From assembly GCA_013399305.1 (NCBI GenBank), contig VXAI01000065.1, positions 3,126,320-3,190,319 of the forward strand: a stretch of DNA of 64,000 nucleotides, in the 5' to 3' direction. Shown piece by piece: positions 1-12,384 of this stretch (its first letter is position 1; the number at the start of each line of letters is the position of its first letter). A program made the translations under genes and the position numbers. The notes beneath the pieces were generated by a model. It was not told the origin of the DNA, searched no databases, and saw only the letters and a program-made list of their open reading frames with translations. Origin of the DNA: Rostratula benghalensis (lineage: Eukaryota > Chordata > Aves > Charadriiformes > Rostratulidae).

Positions 1-2308
1 AGTAAGAGAACTACTGTAACTTCTGTGATTGAATTGTAGATCACTCTGTATTGATTATGTTTTTTCAGCATCCTCAGTCTGGAATATGTTTGATAAGTTG
101 TGTTTTTGGGTTTTTAAAAATTATTTTATTTCAATCATATTTTAACACAAATTTCATCCAAGTAACTGAAATATTTAAATATGGAGAGACTCCTTTGAAT
201 CCCGCATCCTGCACACCTTCCCCAACACGACAATTCAAAATATATCTAGAATGAATTGAGTGTTCAGGTTCAGTGGAAAGTGCTAGAAAGTTGGCTAATT
301 GCAACATTTCTGGGTCTAGGATATGACAGTTAAATGTTCAGAGCTAAGTAGCCTAAATAGAAGTGTTGTGGTATTCTTCTAAGCTATTGAGAAGTATCAC
401 CTTTCATTTCACTAATGAGCATCTTGTTTTTCAAAAATATTAGAGAGAGAATCAGGATCTTCTCGACTGCAAAGTTGGTAAACTTGTTTTGGTCCTTAAG
501 GTAAAAATTTTGTGATGCCTTTTCCACTGTCACTTGGAAACATTACATGGTGAATACTTCTAAAATACCAAAATACCAAAAGCATAATTTCATTCCTCAT
601 ATGTATGGTCACCAGCCACATATTTTTTAAACTATTTTTTTTTTCTAAGAAAAAAATTACATTTTGAGATGAAATACAATTTCAGGGGGCATATAAAAGC
701 CTACTAAAATATGTAAGCTGATAAAAAGGCAAATATATAGCTGAATACATCAATATTTTACTGTTTACAATCCTGGGATCAGAATGGAAATGAGAGTTCA
801 TTCTTATCTCTAACAGAGACTTTCCTTGCAGCTTAGGCTTCTTTATCTTTCCCTTTGTTCTGCCATTTATCCATCTCTAAAATCAGATTAGTACTTAAAA
901 AAACCACTTGGCTTTCTGACCTCTGCTGTGTGTATGCACAGTGGAAAGCACAACAGAATCCTGACCGTGGTAATTTTCAAACTTGGAAATAACCATGAAA
1001 GAAAAAACACTTTAAAACCCCCATTACAACTCAGAGGAACTTGTGCTGAGAGACCCTCTAAGCTGAATTATCTTTAAAAAAATGTAAGATGTGTACATAT
1101 TCTGTGATGATTTGAAATTTTAATTTTTCTCTTTTTTTGTATGTTGTCTTTGGTGGATTAGTTTGTGTTACATCCTGACCTTGTGAATATTTTTTATAAA
1201 ATCCTTAATGATTAGAATGGCAGTAGACTTTCAGTCTGGGTGGCATCTCACTAGTGCATAAGAACCTAAGACCTCTGAACACAACAACCCATCAAACCCA
1301 GCGTTTTGATGTTAGACTATAATGAATGCCAAGATGTTTTACACATGATACAAGTATACACTAATACTTTTCACCATGAGGCTGTGGATCTCCATGTGCC
1401 TTACTGGTGAAATATCTTATGAATATGACTAAAAATTCTTTGAATCTTTCTGTGTGTTTGGCATCCACAGCGTCTCTGCAGTGGTGGTAGCAGCATTTTT
1501 AGTTAAGGGCAAACTAAAAGCCAAATACACTTGCACAAGTATACTTATATTTGTTTCTTAACGATAGATGATGTCAGTTGATAATAATGATAGATGATCT
1601 GTCAGATCAGTCAGACTACAGATGTCAGCTGTAGTCAGTTTTCTATGTGTAGCTCTCTTGAAAGCTTCCAAGATCTGTTAGAAACTCTTAAATGTTCCTA
1701 GAAGCTTCAGCTGGTCTCTAGCCAGCCTCCTCGCCTCACCCTCCAAAACGCCCTGCAATGGAAGTTCTCCCCAAAACTTGAACTCACAGAACAGCATGCA
1801 CGTGGCTTACACAAACACAGGAACAATCAATCACACCAGAGGTGAGGAGGACTGTTTATTATAAATAATGTATTGATCATTCACAGTTTGTTCTGCATAG
1901 GTTTTTTAAAGAAAATCAGGGACATTTACAGGAATTAAAAGCTAAAGAAAAAGAGACCTGTATTTTTCTCCTGCACAGCTGCACTGGGAACAGAACTTGA
2001 TCTCTTACTGAATTTACTGAACCTTAGGGCTTCTTCCCTGCTCTGCCTGCAACGTTGGTGTGTGGGAATGGTATGTGACAATACTGGCAGAGGTGGATAA
2101 GACCTGTGAAACAAGAGGATTGAGTGATAGTGAAATAATTGTCAACCTAAGACATTAAGGGCTTTAATTCTATCCAAGCACCACAGATCCTTGCTATATG
2201 ACCATCATAGGGATGTGATACTTAAACCAGAAAAGTAATTTAAAAAATTACCTTTTATTAAGTCTTCATCCAGTTTTATGGCTGCTGTCATATATGATAT
2301 GATACGAT

Positions 2309-2352
2309 AAGGAAATAACATATGATATTATGTTATTTTATGTTATTTCCTT
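2309..2352. repeat. AT-rich inverted repeat (hairpin)
   Basis: The 12-base arm AAGGAAATAACA (2309-2320) is perfectly complementary to TGTTATTTCCTT (2341-2352), with a 20-base spacer. Inside it a second 10-base pairing is possible (2313-2322 with 2329-2338, loop of six). No flanking target duplication or transposase is visible, so this is recorded only as a potential hairpin in a locally repetitive TTAT-rich patch. Confidence 0.6.
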
Positions 2353-3501
2353 GTTATTATGTTATAGTTACACTTCAATTGCAAGCATACCCCCACACAC
2401 TTGCACTTAAACAACAGGGATAGTATCAAAGGTATGTTAGCACTTTTTAATCTGCACAAATCAGAGTAAAGTAAATTCTGGCAAGATGCCCAGTGTGGTA
2501 GTTTTGCTGCCATTGGAAATATAAACCCAGGTAGGGCTGGGCTGTAACTTCAAAATAGGAAGTTTTACAGTAGAACTGGCAATTCAAGTTGTGTCTGGGC
2601 ACAGAGATGTAGAAATGGAATTTCCATATAGATTTGTCAGCTTTTTTGGAAGTACCTCGAAGATCCAGAAACTGAAACCACAGTTTACATAACATTGCCT
2701 GTATAAATAGAACATCCTACTTATAGAAGTGCTCTCTGTGGGCTCCTGTTATTTCACATATGTGGGGCCATGCATGGTCATACATGATGCTGTAGTTTAG
2801 GATTTTAAGAAAGCACAAGTTAAATGCATAAAGACTGTAGTGTGGTCTTTCATATATGAATCTGTATATATTAGGAAGCATAATTAAGATTGTAGGAGTC
2901 TTAGCTTTGGTACATCACTGACTCTCAAAAGCTTGATAGCATAATTATGATGTTTCTTTTATGTAGTTTTCTTCATGTAAGATACATGGATCACTGGTAG
3001 TCTCCACGTAGTCCTCCCAGGAGGGAAAAAAAATGATGTCGTGGTTTAAAAAAATTATAATGAGTTCAGTGCAAGGCATTTGGAGAGGAAGGAAGAATTA
3101 ATGATTACATCATTTGCTAGTGATAGTGCAGGATTAGTGAAAAGAATTATTGTTATTTATGGCATTATTACAGGATATCTTAGAAAACATCTCTGATAAT
3201 ACTCTGTCTGAAACTTTGTGAACTTTGGTTTGTTTATTGTTTATACAGATATGTTCCTTTAATGACCTCAAGGTCGGAATAGACATGGACATTCAAATCT
3301 TTGGAATTTTTATTCTGATTTTAATATCAAAAAGACATCCTCTATCTGCTGCGTGCATACTGATACCTGTTTAACAGTATGTATTCATGACACTGCAAGA
3401 AAAAAAATAGTTAATCTGTCTTCCTGAAAATACAGGAATGTTGCTAGTTATGATTTAACTATTTTATTCCGATTCTCTTGGAATTTGGTCTTTTCCATTT
3501 C

Positions 3502-3593
3502 CTTTTTTTCTTTTTTTTTTTTTTGGTTTTTTTTTTGTTTTGTTTTTGGGTTTTTTTTTGTTTGTTTGTTTTTGTTTTGTTTTTTTGTTTTTT
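3502..3593. repeat. T-rich / (TTTTG)-like simple repeat
   Basis: This is about 90 bases of almost only T with scattered G, read as poly-T then TTTG and TTTTG units. On the - strand it gives a lysine-rich open frame that is a low-complexity artefact. It could be a decayed poly-A tail on the - strand, but no retro-copy body was recognised next to it. Confidence 0.8.
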
Positions 3594-6500
3594 AGCTCCC
3601 CCCTGTGGAAGTGTGTGAATGTGAGATTCTTGCCTTCCCCTTGGGAAAAAAAAAAAAAGATTTTCTAGTTGTTCTGACTCTGGAGGAAATATTGAATACA
3701 AGAATCTCAGCGATTTCAGTGAAGGTGAGCAAATAAAAAAGACTCTCATAATATTTTTACAACATCATTCCTGGAGACCTGAAATTAAATTTTTGAAGAC
3801 TAGCAGTGACCAGTACTGAGATCTGTTTTGTTGCATCTGCCCAGTCTGGAAATTGAATAGGATGCTTCTGCTAACATTGACTTTTGTGTGAAGCATTACA
3901 GACCTTTCTATGTGTGAAATGTGGGGGCAGATTTCTGCTACTTTTCATAGGCAGGATGGTCAATGGTCATTGGAAAGATATGACTGTGCTGAGGTTTTTT
4001 TGCATGAGATAGAAATTGAGGTAAAATACCCACAATGTCTGCTGGACTTCTAGAGATCGTGTCTAAATCTTTCTGAACACGTCATGGCTACTCTAACTTG
4101 GTTAGCTAGACTAAAGCTGTAATGACTGACTGTTAATCCCTGCAACACTGATTTCTTCAGCTGGAGGCACAGCTCCAGGTAGAGTTACCTCTTGCTGCTG
4201 AAAGTATCGGTCACTCAAGGCAATTCCTTCTCATCTGACATTTCCTCTTCTTTCTCCATGAATTTAGTAGTGATTGTGAGAGATAAAACCAGACTACTCT
4301 AATACATCTCAAACAGATCTCAGAAGCCTGTTATTCATAGTTACTCATAGTTATGATATGATGGACAAAATATTTTAGCTCTGGAGTGTAGTCATGAGGT
4401 AATATTGGTATAAAACACGCTTGAGTATGCTCAGATGTTTCTGTCAATGGAGAATTTTCTCCTGTATTGTAAGCACTGTAGAGTTCAGTGTTGTGGTCTG
4501 GCCAGGGCTCTCATTGCTAAGCTGTTGCTTTAGTCTTGTTTCTTCCTGACTTGCAGGAAAGAAAACAGAACCTTTGCTTCTGAATGCCCTTTTCAAATGC
4601 TCTTCACGAGAAAGCACCATGTTTTCTCATTTTGGGTGGTCATCATTCTGACTATTTGGGAAATTTTCACAGTATATATATGGTGTTTTGTTGTTGTTTG
4701 TTTGTTTTATTTTTTTTTTTTAAATGAGGAAATGTAGATTCCTCAAAACTGAAACAAGAAAAAATCAGTTTCTGTATGTTTTTGATCAAGCTCTAAGCAT
4801 ATTTCAAAATTGTCAGAATGAAAGTGGTGGTCCATTGTCTTGAAATGTCAGTTATATGTTAAACAATTAACAAATTAAAATAAAAATAAAGCAGGCTTCT
4901 AGTTATGGCTATTAGGTATACTTATGACTTTGTCAGTTTGGAGAGCCATCTACTACTAAAACTTAGACACATATTTATAACTGAGTTTAAACAATCTATT
5001 TTTATTTCATTTATTAAAATAAATTTCTGAAAGCATTTGTCATGAGGTAAAATTTTTCCTTAATTCCTCACATTATTTTTTGCAATTCTCTCAGAATCTT
5101 TTCCATATCTATTTTGAAGTACAGATGCCAAAACTGAGTTAAGTGGTCTCATCAGTACTCTACATCTATGATATACAACAAACATCTCTAAATTGTTAAT
5201 ACATTGTCTGTAAATGGAGATTTGGTATTTCTAGTACTTTTAAAATGGAAAAGAACGTGTATGTATGCAAAACATCTTGGTTAAGAAATCACAAGTGATA
5301 CTGATAGTGACAAAATCATATATATGGGATCTCTTAACTAGAGAACAAAATCCCTTAAACGGTTTATTGATGTGAAGAACTTATTTTGTCTGTTAGGTAA
5401 AATAAGTGTAAGTCAAGGAACAGTTAAAAGTATGCTAACTTTTGTACTTGTAGATATTCATTATTGTGTGGTACAGTTTAAATATCAGTAGAGGTTTAAG
5501 TTAATACTGAGATTGAGTAGTTCTTTAGTTTGAATAGTGCTGATTGCATACATTAAATAATGTTATTGCTTTAGATCACAGGTGATGAGCTGTAAGATTT
5601 ATCTGTACATACACAATGCAGTTCAGGTACAACTCCAGGTAACTACATTTGTTTGGTATTTGAAACTCTTGAGATTTATGGCAAATTTGTTATATTCTTT
5701 GGATTGTACCATAAATTCTTTGCAATACCAAAATTATTCTGTGGTTATGGATCTCTCTTCGGTTAAAAATGGCAAACACTGTTTCAGGTCTGCTGTCCTG
5801 AAGTACTGAGGTCTCAGTTTAGCTGACAGGACCTTTTTTGTTCCCTGGCCTGGATAATTTTGTGTGTAGCTTTTTTGTTGTGCAGTTACCTCTGAGTTGG
5901 TGGTCAAAAATAGTCCCAAGCCAATCACATTGAATTTCCCTGAGTTCATGCATGACAGCCAGGTTTGTAGGTGTGGAGAGGCAACAGCTTGGCACTGTTT
6001 CTCTTTCACCAAACTTGAGTTAAAGGATGAAAGGGAAGACCAAGCCACAACACATCTGTCATCTCCTCTTCCCCTCGCAGCCTAAATAAGGGATGTGTTT
6101 GGCATCACTAAAAGCTTCTAGGGAGCTTTTCTGCAGAAAGGCAGAATTTGCACTGCAAGCAGGATACTTCTACTTCAGCTAGGGAAGGGCCAATTGACAG
6201 AAGCTGGCATTAGAAATTAAAGCTTGAACAGAACACATGCATAGTGGCCAAGCAGTCATTTTATCCTTGGCTCAGCTTTGAGCATTTATGTTAATTAATG
6301 TGTATGATTTTTTCAGATGTTTTCTTACAGCTTGTTTTAAAAAAAGTCCCATGAATGAAAACATAGATGGGTGTCAAAAAATGTTGCTATTCTCAAATCA
6401 ACTGCAATATCAAAGTCAGAGATGGCCTTGCTGCCAGTGGGCAGAGACCCAGTTTGAGTGGTGGAAACAACTGCCAACCCTGACTGAAAATCCAAAGTCT

Positions 6501-7111
6501 GTCTTGTGCTTGGAAGAGACTGAGAAAAACAAAGACAGAATTTCTCCTGCAGTGGTGCCAGTTGGCAAAACTATGCATTTTAAAAATTATCTTAAAAATT
6601 TTGACCTATCAGCTCACTGTGCTATCTTACTATCCCACTTCAAAGCATTTTCATTGGCTTAGATCCTGAGAATTGGATAACTTTATGATTTATTTTTTTG
6701 TCTTACTGACATAGCAGTCACAGATCTATGGTGGACCAAGATTTTTTCACAATTCTTTTTGTTTTCACACAGTGAGGTGATTCACAAGAGATGAGCTTTA
6801 CTTACCTAATACATAGGTTTACATGAAAACATGCATAACATCCTCAATGTTGTTTGTATTTCCTCCATGGTTCAGTGGAAAATCTTTGATATTTGATTCA
6901 GAAAATTTTGATATTTAGTCATCTTCCTCAAGACATCTTGATCCATAAATATTATGGATTGGAATTTTTCAGTTACAATTCAGGAATCGGTATATTTTTA
7001 CGTAAGCTGCCTACTTAGGATAAGGTTGCCATACCTTATCAGCAGAGAACTGAGTATGTAGCTTTGTTATCGTGTGAAAGTCACCACTATGAATTGGCTG
7101 AACCACTATCT

Positions 7112-7865
7112 TATCACAGAATTAGAGTCACAGAACGGTTGAAATTGGAAGGGGCCTCTAGTGGTCATCTTGTCCAACCCTTTCCTGCTCAGGCAGGGTC
7201 ACCCACCCAGAGCTTATTACTCATGGCCATCTGCAGGTGGTTTTGCATATTTCCAAGACTAGAGGTTCCACAACCTTCCTGGACAACCTGTGCCAGTGCT
7301 TGGTCAGTCTTACAGTGAAACAGTGTTTCCTGATATTCAGACAGAGTCTCTTCTGTTTCAGTTTGTGCCCATTTCTCCTGGTCCTGCCACTGGGTTCTCT
7401 GGGAAAGAGATTCCCTTCAGATATTTCTATATGTTAATGAGAGTCTCAACTCTCTCAGCCTTTTCTTCAGTCCCTTCATCATCTCAGTGGCTCATCATTG
7501 GACTCTCTGCAGTATGTCCATATCTCCCTTGTACCCATAACTGGACACAGTACTCCATATGTGGTCTCACCAGTGCAGAGTAGAGGGGATGCCTCAACTG
7601 CTGTCAGCACTCCTCCTAAGGCAACCTAGGACACCACTTGCCTTATTTGCCACAAGGACACTTAACTGGCTTATGTTTAACTTGGTGTCCACTAGGACCT
7701 CTATGTCCTTTTCTCAAAGCTGGTTTGTAGCCAGTTATTCACTGGGTTACACTGACTCATAGGATTATTCCTCCCCAGGTGCAGGACTTTGCACTTCTGT
7801 TTGCTAAATTACATGAAGTGTCTGTCAGCCCATTTCTCCAGTCTGCTGTGGTTGCTCTCATGAGC
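7112..7865 (-). mobile_element. CR1 LINE, 5'-truncated, minus strand
   Basis: In + orientation the segment begins with the reverse complement of the CR1 3' end: a CACAGAATTAGAGTCACAGAA-type start followed by a GAAATTGGAAGGGGCCT block. It then runs through the familiar antisense landmarks: a TCTTGTCCAACCC block, a 'tgccagtgcttggtcag' block, 'actctctcagccttttcttc' and a 'gcaggactttgcacttctg' block near 7783. The landmark order is collinear with avian CR1, so the element lies on the - strand and is truncated toward its 5' end at about 7865. Open frames here on the + strand are antisense shadows. The copy is moderately diverged and has no intact reverse transcriptase. Confidence 0.9.
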
Positions 7866-8106
7866 CATGATGTAAGTATTGTGTGAACCATTGACTTGGT
7901 TGACACTGCAGTATACTGCTATACATCTATTAATTGAATTAAACTCTTGCTTTATCACAAGAGTTACATGACTGCTACAGCATTAATACAGCATTAATGA
8001 ACCATACGTAAGTATAGGACTTATTTTCACTAACTGTTAAATAAAATAAACAGGAAAGTCCAGTTTTCCTGTTCTGGAATAGAACCCAAGTTTAGTTTTG
8101 GTGGTC

Positions 8107-8180
8107 CTTTTTCTTTGTTTGGTTTTTTTTGGTTGGTTTAGTTTGGGTTTTGGTGATTTTTTGGGGGGTATTTGTTTCTG
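8107..8180. repeat. T/G-rich simple sequence
   Basis: This is a run of T and G in TTTGG and TTTTGGG-like units, including a six-G run near 8163-8168. Its composition is the complement of the A/C-rich tract 1.5 kb downstream. Confidence 0.65.
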
Positions 8181-9634
8181 GGGTTAATTTTATAGTAAAG
8201 CTGAATGAAAAATTTATGAATAAGTCTTTTCTGTCATATACCTTCTCTTCTTGAGTTACCTGACCTTTCTTTATATTTCCCTATATCCTCTGCATTAGGA
8301 AAAGAGAGTTGTATGGGATTTCTTCGCCCTTTCTTTTGTGATTTCATGACTTATCTTTGACCAAAATTTCTTCTTGGCCTTCTTACTGTGGTCTACAAGG
8401 TATAAACAAGTAAACATGTAAAAGAGTAAGCATTCTGGCCCAGATTCCATAGTCTAACAGTAGAATCACTGTCAGTACATAGTTACAGTGTGTGAATAAG
8501 TGCCAAGTGAATAATACTATCGTGGGGATCACAGCTGTTGAATTTTACAGAAAATGGGTCTTTGGATTTAACTCTTTTACAGCTCTTGCAATTGGACATA
8601 AGCTTGGGAGGACTTTCCTTTGCAAAAGACACAAAGCTGGCAGTGTGTCCCAGCCTGTCTAGGAAGCATGTACACTGTAGGAGGATGGGAGCTGTCGATA
8701 CTGAACAATGTTTGAAAAAATATTCCTTACCTGAGCAGTTAGAGGTAACGTTACAGCATGTGGCATAAACATATGCATTTACCTGAAACTTCTTCCATCA
8801 AAACAAACAGCCAGATTTCCACACATTTACTTGGTGTAAAGTTGTCTTCAGAGTAACTTGTTAAAGAATAAATATTTATTATATTTATAATATATATTTA
8901 TAATATTTACCAATTTTATGGTAAAGTTGATACAGTTATCTCAGCAAATGGTGATAGATGGTTAAGCTGAAATATGGCACATTCCAAAAAGCCTTACTTT
9001 AAAGTATTTTTCTTTTTCTTTGAAATTTCAGTGAACAGATTTGACCAGTCCTACTTGGATACCTTAGAAGATGCCTAGCTCTGCACATAAATATTTTAAT
9101 ATTTTGTTCCTGTTCTGTCCTGAGAAAAATAGGCATGTACTATAATTGGTTATTTACTCTCACTTAAACTCTTTTTTATCTGGGGCAGGACAAATAAATC
9201 ACAGAACTGGTAATAAAGATATTCAGAATAGGGAAATAACTTGAATTGGATACTCTGCTACCAACTGTGTCTGTGTCTTACTGCTGTCATTTTGATGACA
9301 ATAGTAAGAGTGATGTGGTCACCAAGATTCTTTAGAAGAACTGAGAAATACCAGAATTACAACAGCTACAGGAGAGTATCTCAAATAAGGAAGCTGGAGG
9401 AGCTTCCTTTGACTGTCACTCTTACCTTCCTTTCAGGGGTAGAAAACTCAGCATTGCTTTTTGTATCCTATCAATGGATGCAGTTGGTGTATATAACTTC
9501 CCACAATTTTCTATCTGTATCACTTCACTGAAAATATATTATTTGTAGGATCAGGTATGAGACTGACAGAGAAAGATTCATCTGCACAATTTTTTATTCT
9601 GCTTCCACGTATACATAGGGCAGGGAATGGATTA

Positions 9635-9706
9635 AAAAACAACAACAACCAACCAAACAAAAAAAACCCAACCCACCAAAAAAAACCCCAAACAACCCAC
9701 CCAAGT
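9635..9706. repeat. A/C-rich simple sequence
   Basis: This is low-complexity A and C in units such as AACAACAACC, CCAACCAAAC and runs of A followed by CCC. There is no coding potential. It resembles a degenerate (AAC)n/(CCAA)n simple repeat. Confidence 0.75.
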
Positions 9707-10062
9707 GAGCAGAGGAACTAGATATGTTGTGACAATGCTTAGACTCCAGGAGTGAATCTTCACATTGTTTTGCAACATGATCTGAGTAGTTCTATAATTC
9801 TACCATCCTTTTAGTGCACCTAAGAATTGGAAAGCAATGAGCTGTTATTGTCATATCTTCATGAAGAAATAAATTGGGCAAGTAATCTCACATTCTTCAA
9901 GAAAAAAAATAAAAAAAGAAATTAATTAGTATGAAAGAGTTTCATTTCTACTTCACTTACAATTAAGAGCAACAATTGAAATCTTGACCATCTTTCTTCT
10001 CTAGTTAGTCCTAAATCCTGCTGAAATGACTGCTGGGATCTACATTTGTGTTTTAAAGTTGG

Positions 10063-11032
10063 NNNNNNNNNNNNNNNNNNNNNNNNNNNNNNNNNNNNNN
10101 NNNNNNNNNNNNNNNNNNNNNNNNNNNNNNNNNNNNNNNNNNNNNNNNNNNNNNNNNNNNNNNNNNNNNNNNNNNNNNNNNNNNNNNNNNNNNNNNNNNN
10201 NNNNNNNNNNNNNNNNNNNNNNNNNNNNNNNNNNNNNNNNNNNNNNNNNNNNNNNNNNNNNNNNNNNNNNNNNNNNNNNNNNNNNNNNNNNNNNNNNNNN
10301 NNNNNNNNNNNNNNNNNNNNNNNNNNNNNNNNNNNNNNNNNNNNNNNNNNNNNNNNNNNNNNNNNNNNNNNNNNNNNNNNNNNNNNNNNNNNNNNNNNNN
10401 NNNNNNNNNNNNNNNNNNNNNNNNNNNNNNNNNNNNNNNNNNNNNNNNNNNNNNNNNNNNNNNNNNNNNNNNNNNNNNNNNNNNNNNNNNNNNNNNNNNN
10501 NNNNNNNNNNNNNNNNNNNNNNNNNNNNNNNNNNNNNNNNNNNNNNNNNNNNNNNNNNNNNNNNNNNNNNNNNNNNNNNNNNNNNNNNNNNNNNNNNNNN
10601 NNNNNNNNNNNNNNNNNNNNNNNNNNNNNNNNNNNNNNNNNNNNNNNNNNNNNNNNNNNNNNNNNNNNNNNNNNNNNNNNNNNNNNNNNNNNNNNNNNNN
10701 NNNNNNNNNNNNNNNNNNNNNNNNNNNNNNNNNNNNNNNNNNNNNNNNNNNNNNNNNNNNNNNNNNNNNNNNNNNNNNNNNNNNNNNNNNNNNNNNNNNN
10801 NNNNNNNNNNNNNNNNNNNNNNNNNNNNNNNNNNNNNNNNNNNNNNNNNNNNNNNNNNNNNNNNNNNNNNNNNNNNNNNNNNNNNNNNNNNNNNNNNNNN
10901 NNNNNNNNNNNNNNNNNNNNNNNNNNNNNNNNNNNNNNNNNNNNNNNNNNNNNNNNNNNNNNNNNNNNNNNNNNNNNNNNNNNNNNNNNNNNNNNNNNNN
11001 NNNNNNNNNNNNNNNNNNNNNNNNNNNNNNNN
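10063..11032. other. assembly gap (970 N)
   Basis: This is a run of N only. Long apparent open frames that cross it are meaningless. The length may be an estimate by the assembler and not the true distance. Confidence 0.99.
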
Positions 11033-11904
11033 TTTATAAAATAAATTCTTTCCATTGGTAGTTCAAAGTATTTCAACTGATTTGGCCAAAAGTTGCATTC
11101 CTGCATGTGGAAACATACAATAACTTTAAAAGGCATAAATAATCAATGCTAATACTTATCTTCATGAAGAAAAAAGAAGTTTATTGTTTGTTGCTTAATT
11201 GTTTATTTGAACAACTGTACATGTAAAGTACTTACCTTTCCAGTGAAGTTCTGCTCTCTGTGTCTCGAGACCGTGTCCCCTACATCACAAAAAATTGCCC
11301 TGAAAATATATTTGGTTCTTCATGAAAAAAATGTATTTTTTTACACTTACACTTGTTAACTGTAAATTTAACTAAAAGTTTGCATAAATAAAAATATTTA
11401 CGGCTATGGTTTAATACCACGTGGTTTCCCAGGATAATGAGTTCAGCAAATGCTTGATGAGGAAATGAAAAGTTAGGTATACGAGCACATAAGTTTAACT
11501 CTGTTTTTTTGGAACTGGCAGAAGACACTGGAAATTATCTGTAAGTGCTCCTGTTGCATTCATTATGTTCTTGTGTCCTCCTTCTATAACTATGTTTTTC
11601 CAAAGTGAGGAACATGCTGTGGTGCAATTTGTAGTCCCAGCTTGGAAGCCACTTGTGCTTTCAATTGGCCAACAGTTGCAAAGTGCATAGTGCTTCTATA
11701 GCCTCATTCTACCTGACCACTCTGCGGGACCAGGCAAACATCTAGATTGTTCTTAATAAGTCTAAGGCATCTGCTAATGCTTACAGCTAGTGCCTTAACA
11801 GTATATTCTCTCAAAACAGTGTATAACATTTTAAAGTACCTATCTTTCTCACATCAGCCAGAAAAAGGAATGGCAAAAGCACAAGACCTTGTGGTAATCC
11901 TGTA

Positions 11905-11948
<44 letters not shown>

Positions 11949-12252
11949 TGTATACATGCCTGACTTTGCAGGTTTTTCTAAGCAATGCTATTTTTATGGA
12001 AAGTGTCCGTTAGATTGTGACATCATACTACGCTGATAGATTTTATTAGGAAGACACATGGAATAATGAAAGAGAAAAGCTTTTGTGGTGATCTGAAATA
12101 CACTCCTCTTCATCAATTTTGAGAACGATCAAAGGGTTTGGACAGCTTCAAATACCTGGCATTATCTCTCCTTACTGCAACTGAAGATAGGTGTCATTTC
12201 ATAAATGAAAATGTCTTATAGTGAGGTAGGAAAGATTTTCTTGGAGCAAGTT
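11033..12252. other. non-coding DNA with a TG microsatellite
   Basis: I recognise no gene or transposon here. Apart from the microsatellite near 11.9 kb, the sequence looks unique. Confidence 0.55.
11907..11950. repeat. (TG)n microsatellite
   Basis: About 22 TG dinucleotides occur with one TA interruption near 11941. The alternating Cys/Val frame read through it is an artefact. A tract of this length is likely to vary between individuals. Confidence 0.95.
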
Positions 12253-12384
12253 CAGAGTCACAGATTCATAGAAGAGGTTGTGTTGGAAGGGACCTCAAAG
12301 ATCATCTAGTTCCAATCCCCAGTGCCATGGGTAGGAATGTCTCCCACTACACCAGGTTGTTCAAAAGCCCATCCAATTTGATGA
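12253..12384 (-). mobile_element. CR1 LINE 3'-end fragment, minus strand
   Basis: The segment opens with CAGAGTCACAGATTCATAGA and continues through a TTGGAAGGGACCTCAAAGAT block and 'catctagttccaatcccc'. That is the antisense of the last part of the CR1 3' region. It stops after 'cccatccaatttgat', so only about 130 bp was inserted or retained. The good match to the CR1 end indicates a short 5'-truncated insertion. Confidence 0.9.

Larger units (their letters stand above)
1..7111. other. unique AT-rich non-coding DNA
   Basis: I see no gene in this stretch. Open frames are short and have no codon pattern, splice context or polyadenylation context that would make them convincing. The recognisable contents are a T-rich simple repeat near 3.5 kb, a T/A-rich hairpin near 2.3 kb and a cluster of short GATGTCAG-like words near 1.6 kb. 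If the terminal exon at 30.7 kb belongs to a gene with long introns, this DNA could be intronic, but nothing here proves it. Confidence 0.6.
7866..10062. other. non-coding DNA with two simple-sequence tracts
   Basis: I see no gene here. The stretch holds an 11-bp tandem duplication at 7977-7998, a T/G-rich tract (8107-8180), an AT-rich palindromic patch near 8880-8925 and an A/C-rich tract (9635-9706). It ends at an assembly gap. Confidence 0.6.

Noticed and set aside
3459..3749. Lysine-rich 96-codon frame on the minus strand
   Set aside because: It is the translation of a T-rich simple repeat.
6288..6662. 124-codon plus-strand frame
   Set aside because: Composition is unremarkable, with no recognised family and no exon signals. 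Treated as chance.
9922..11136. Very long open frames on both strands across the gap
   Set aside because: They are made of N codons in an assembly gap; only a few real residues lie at each edge.
11747..12013. 88-codon plus-strand frame with alternating Cys-Val
   Set aside because: The centre is the (TG)n microsatellite; the rest has no coding features.
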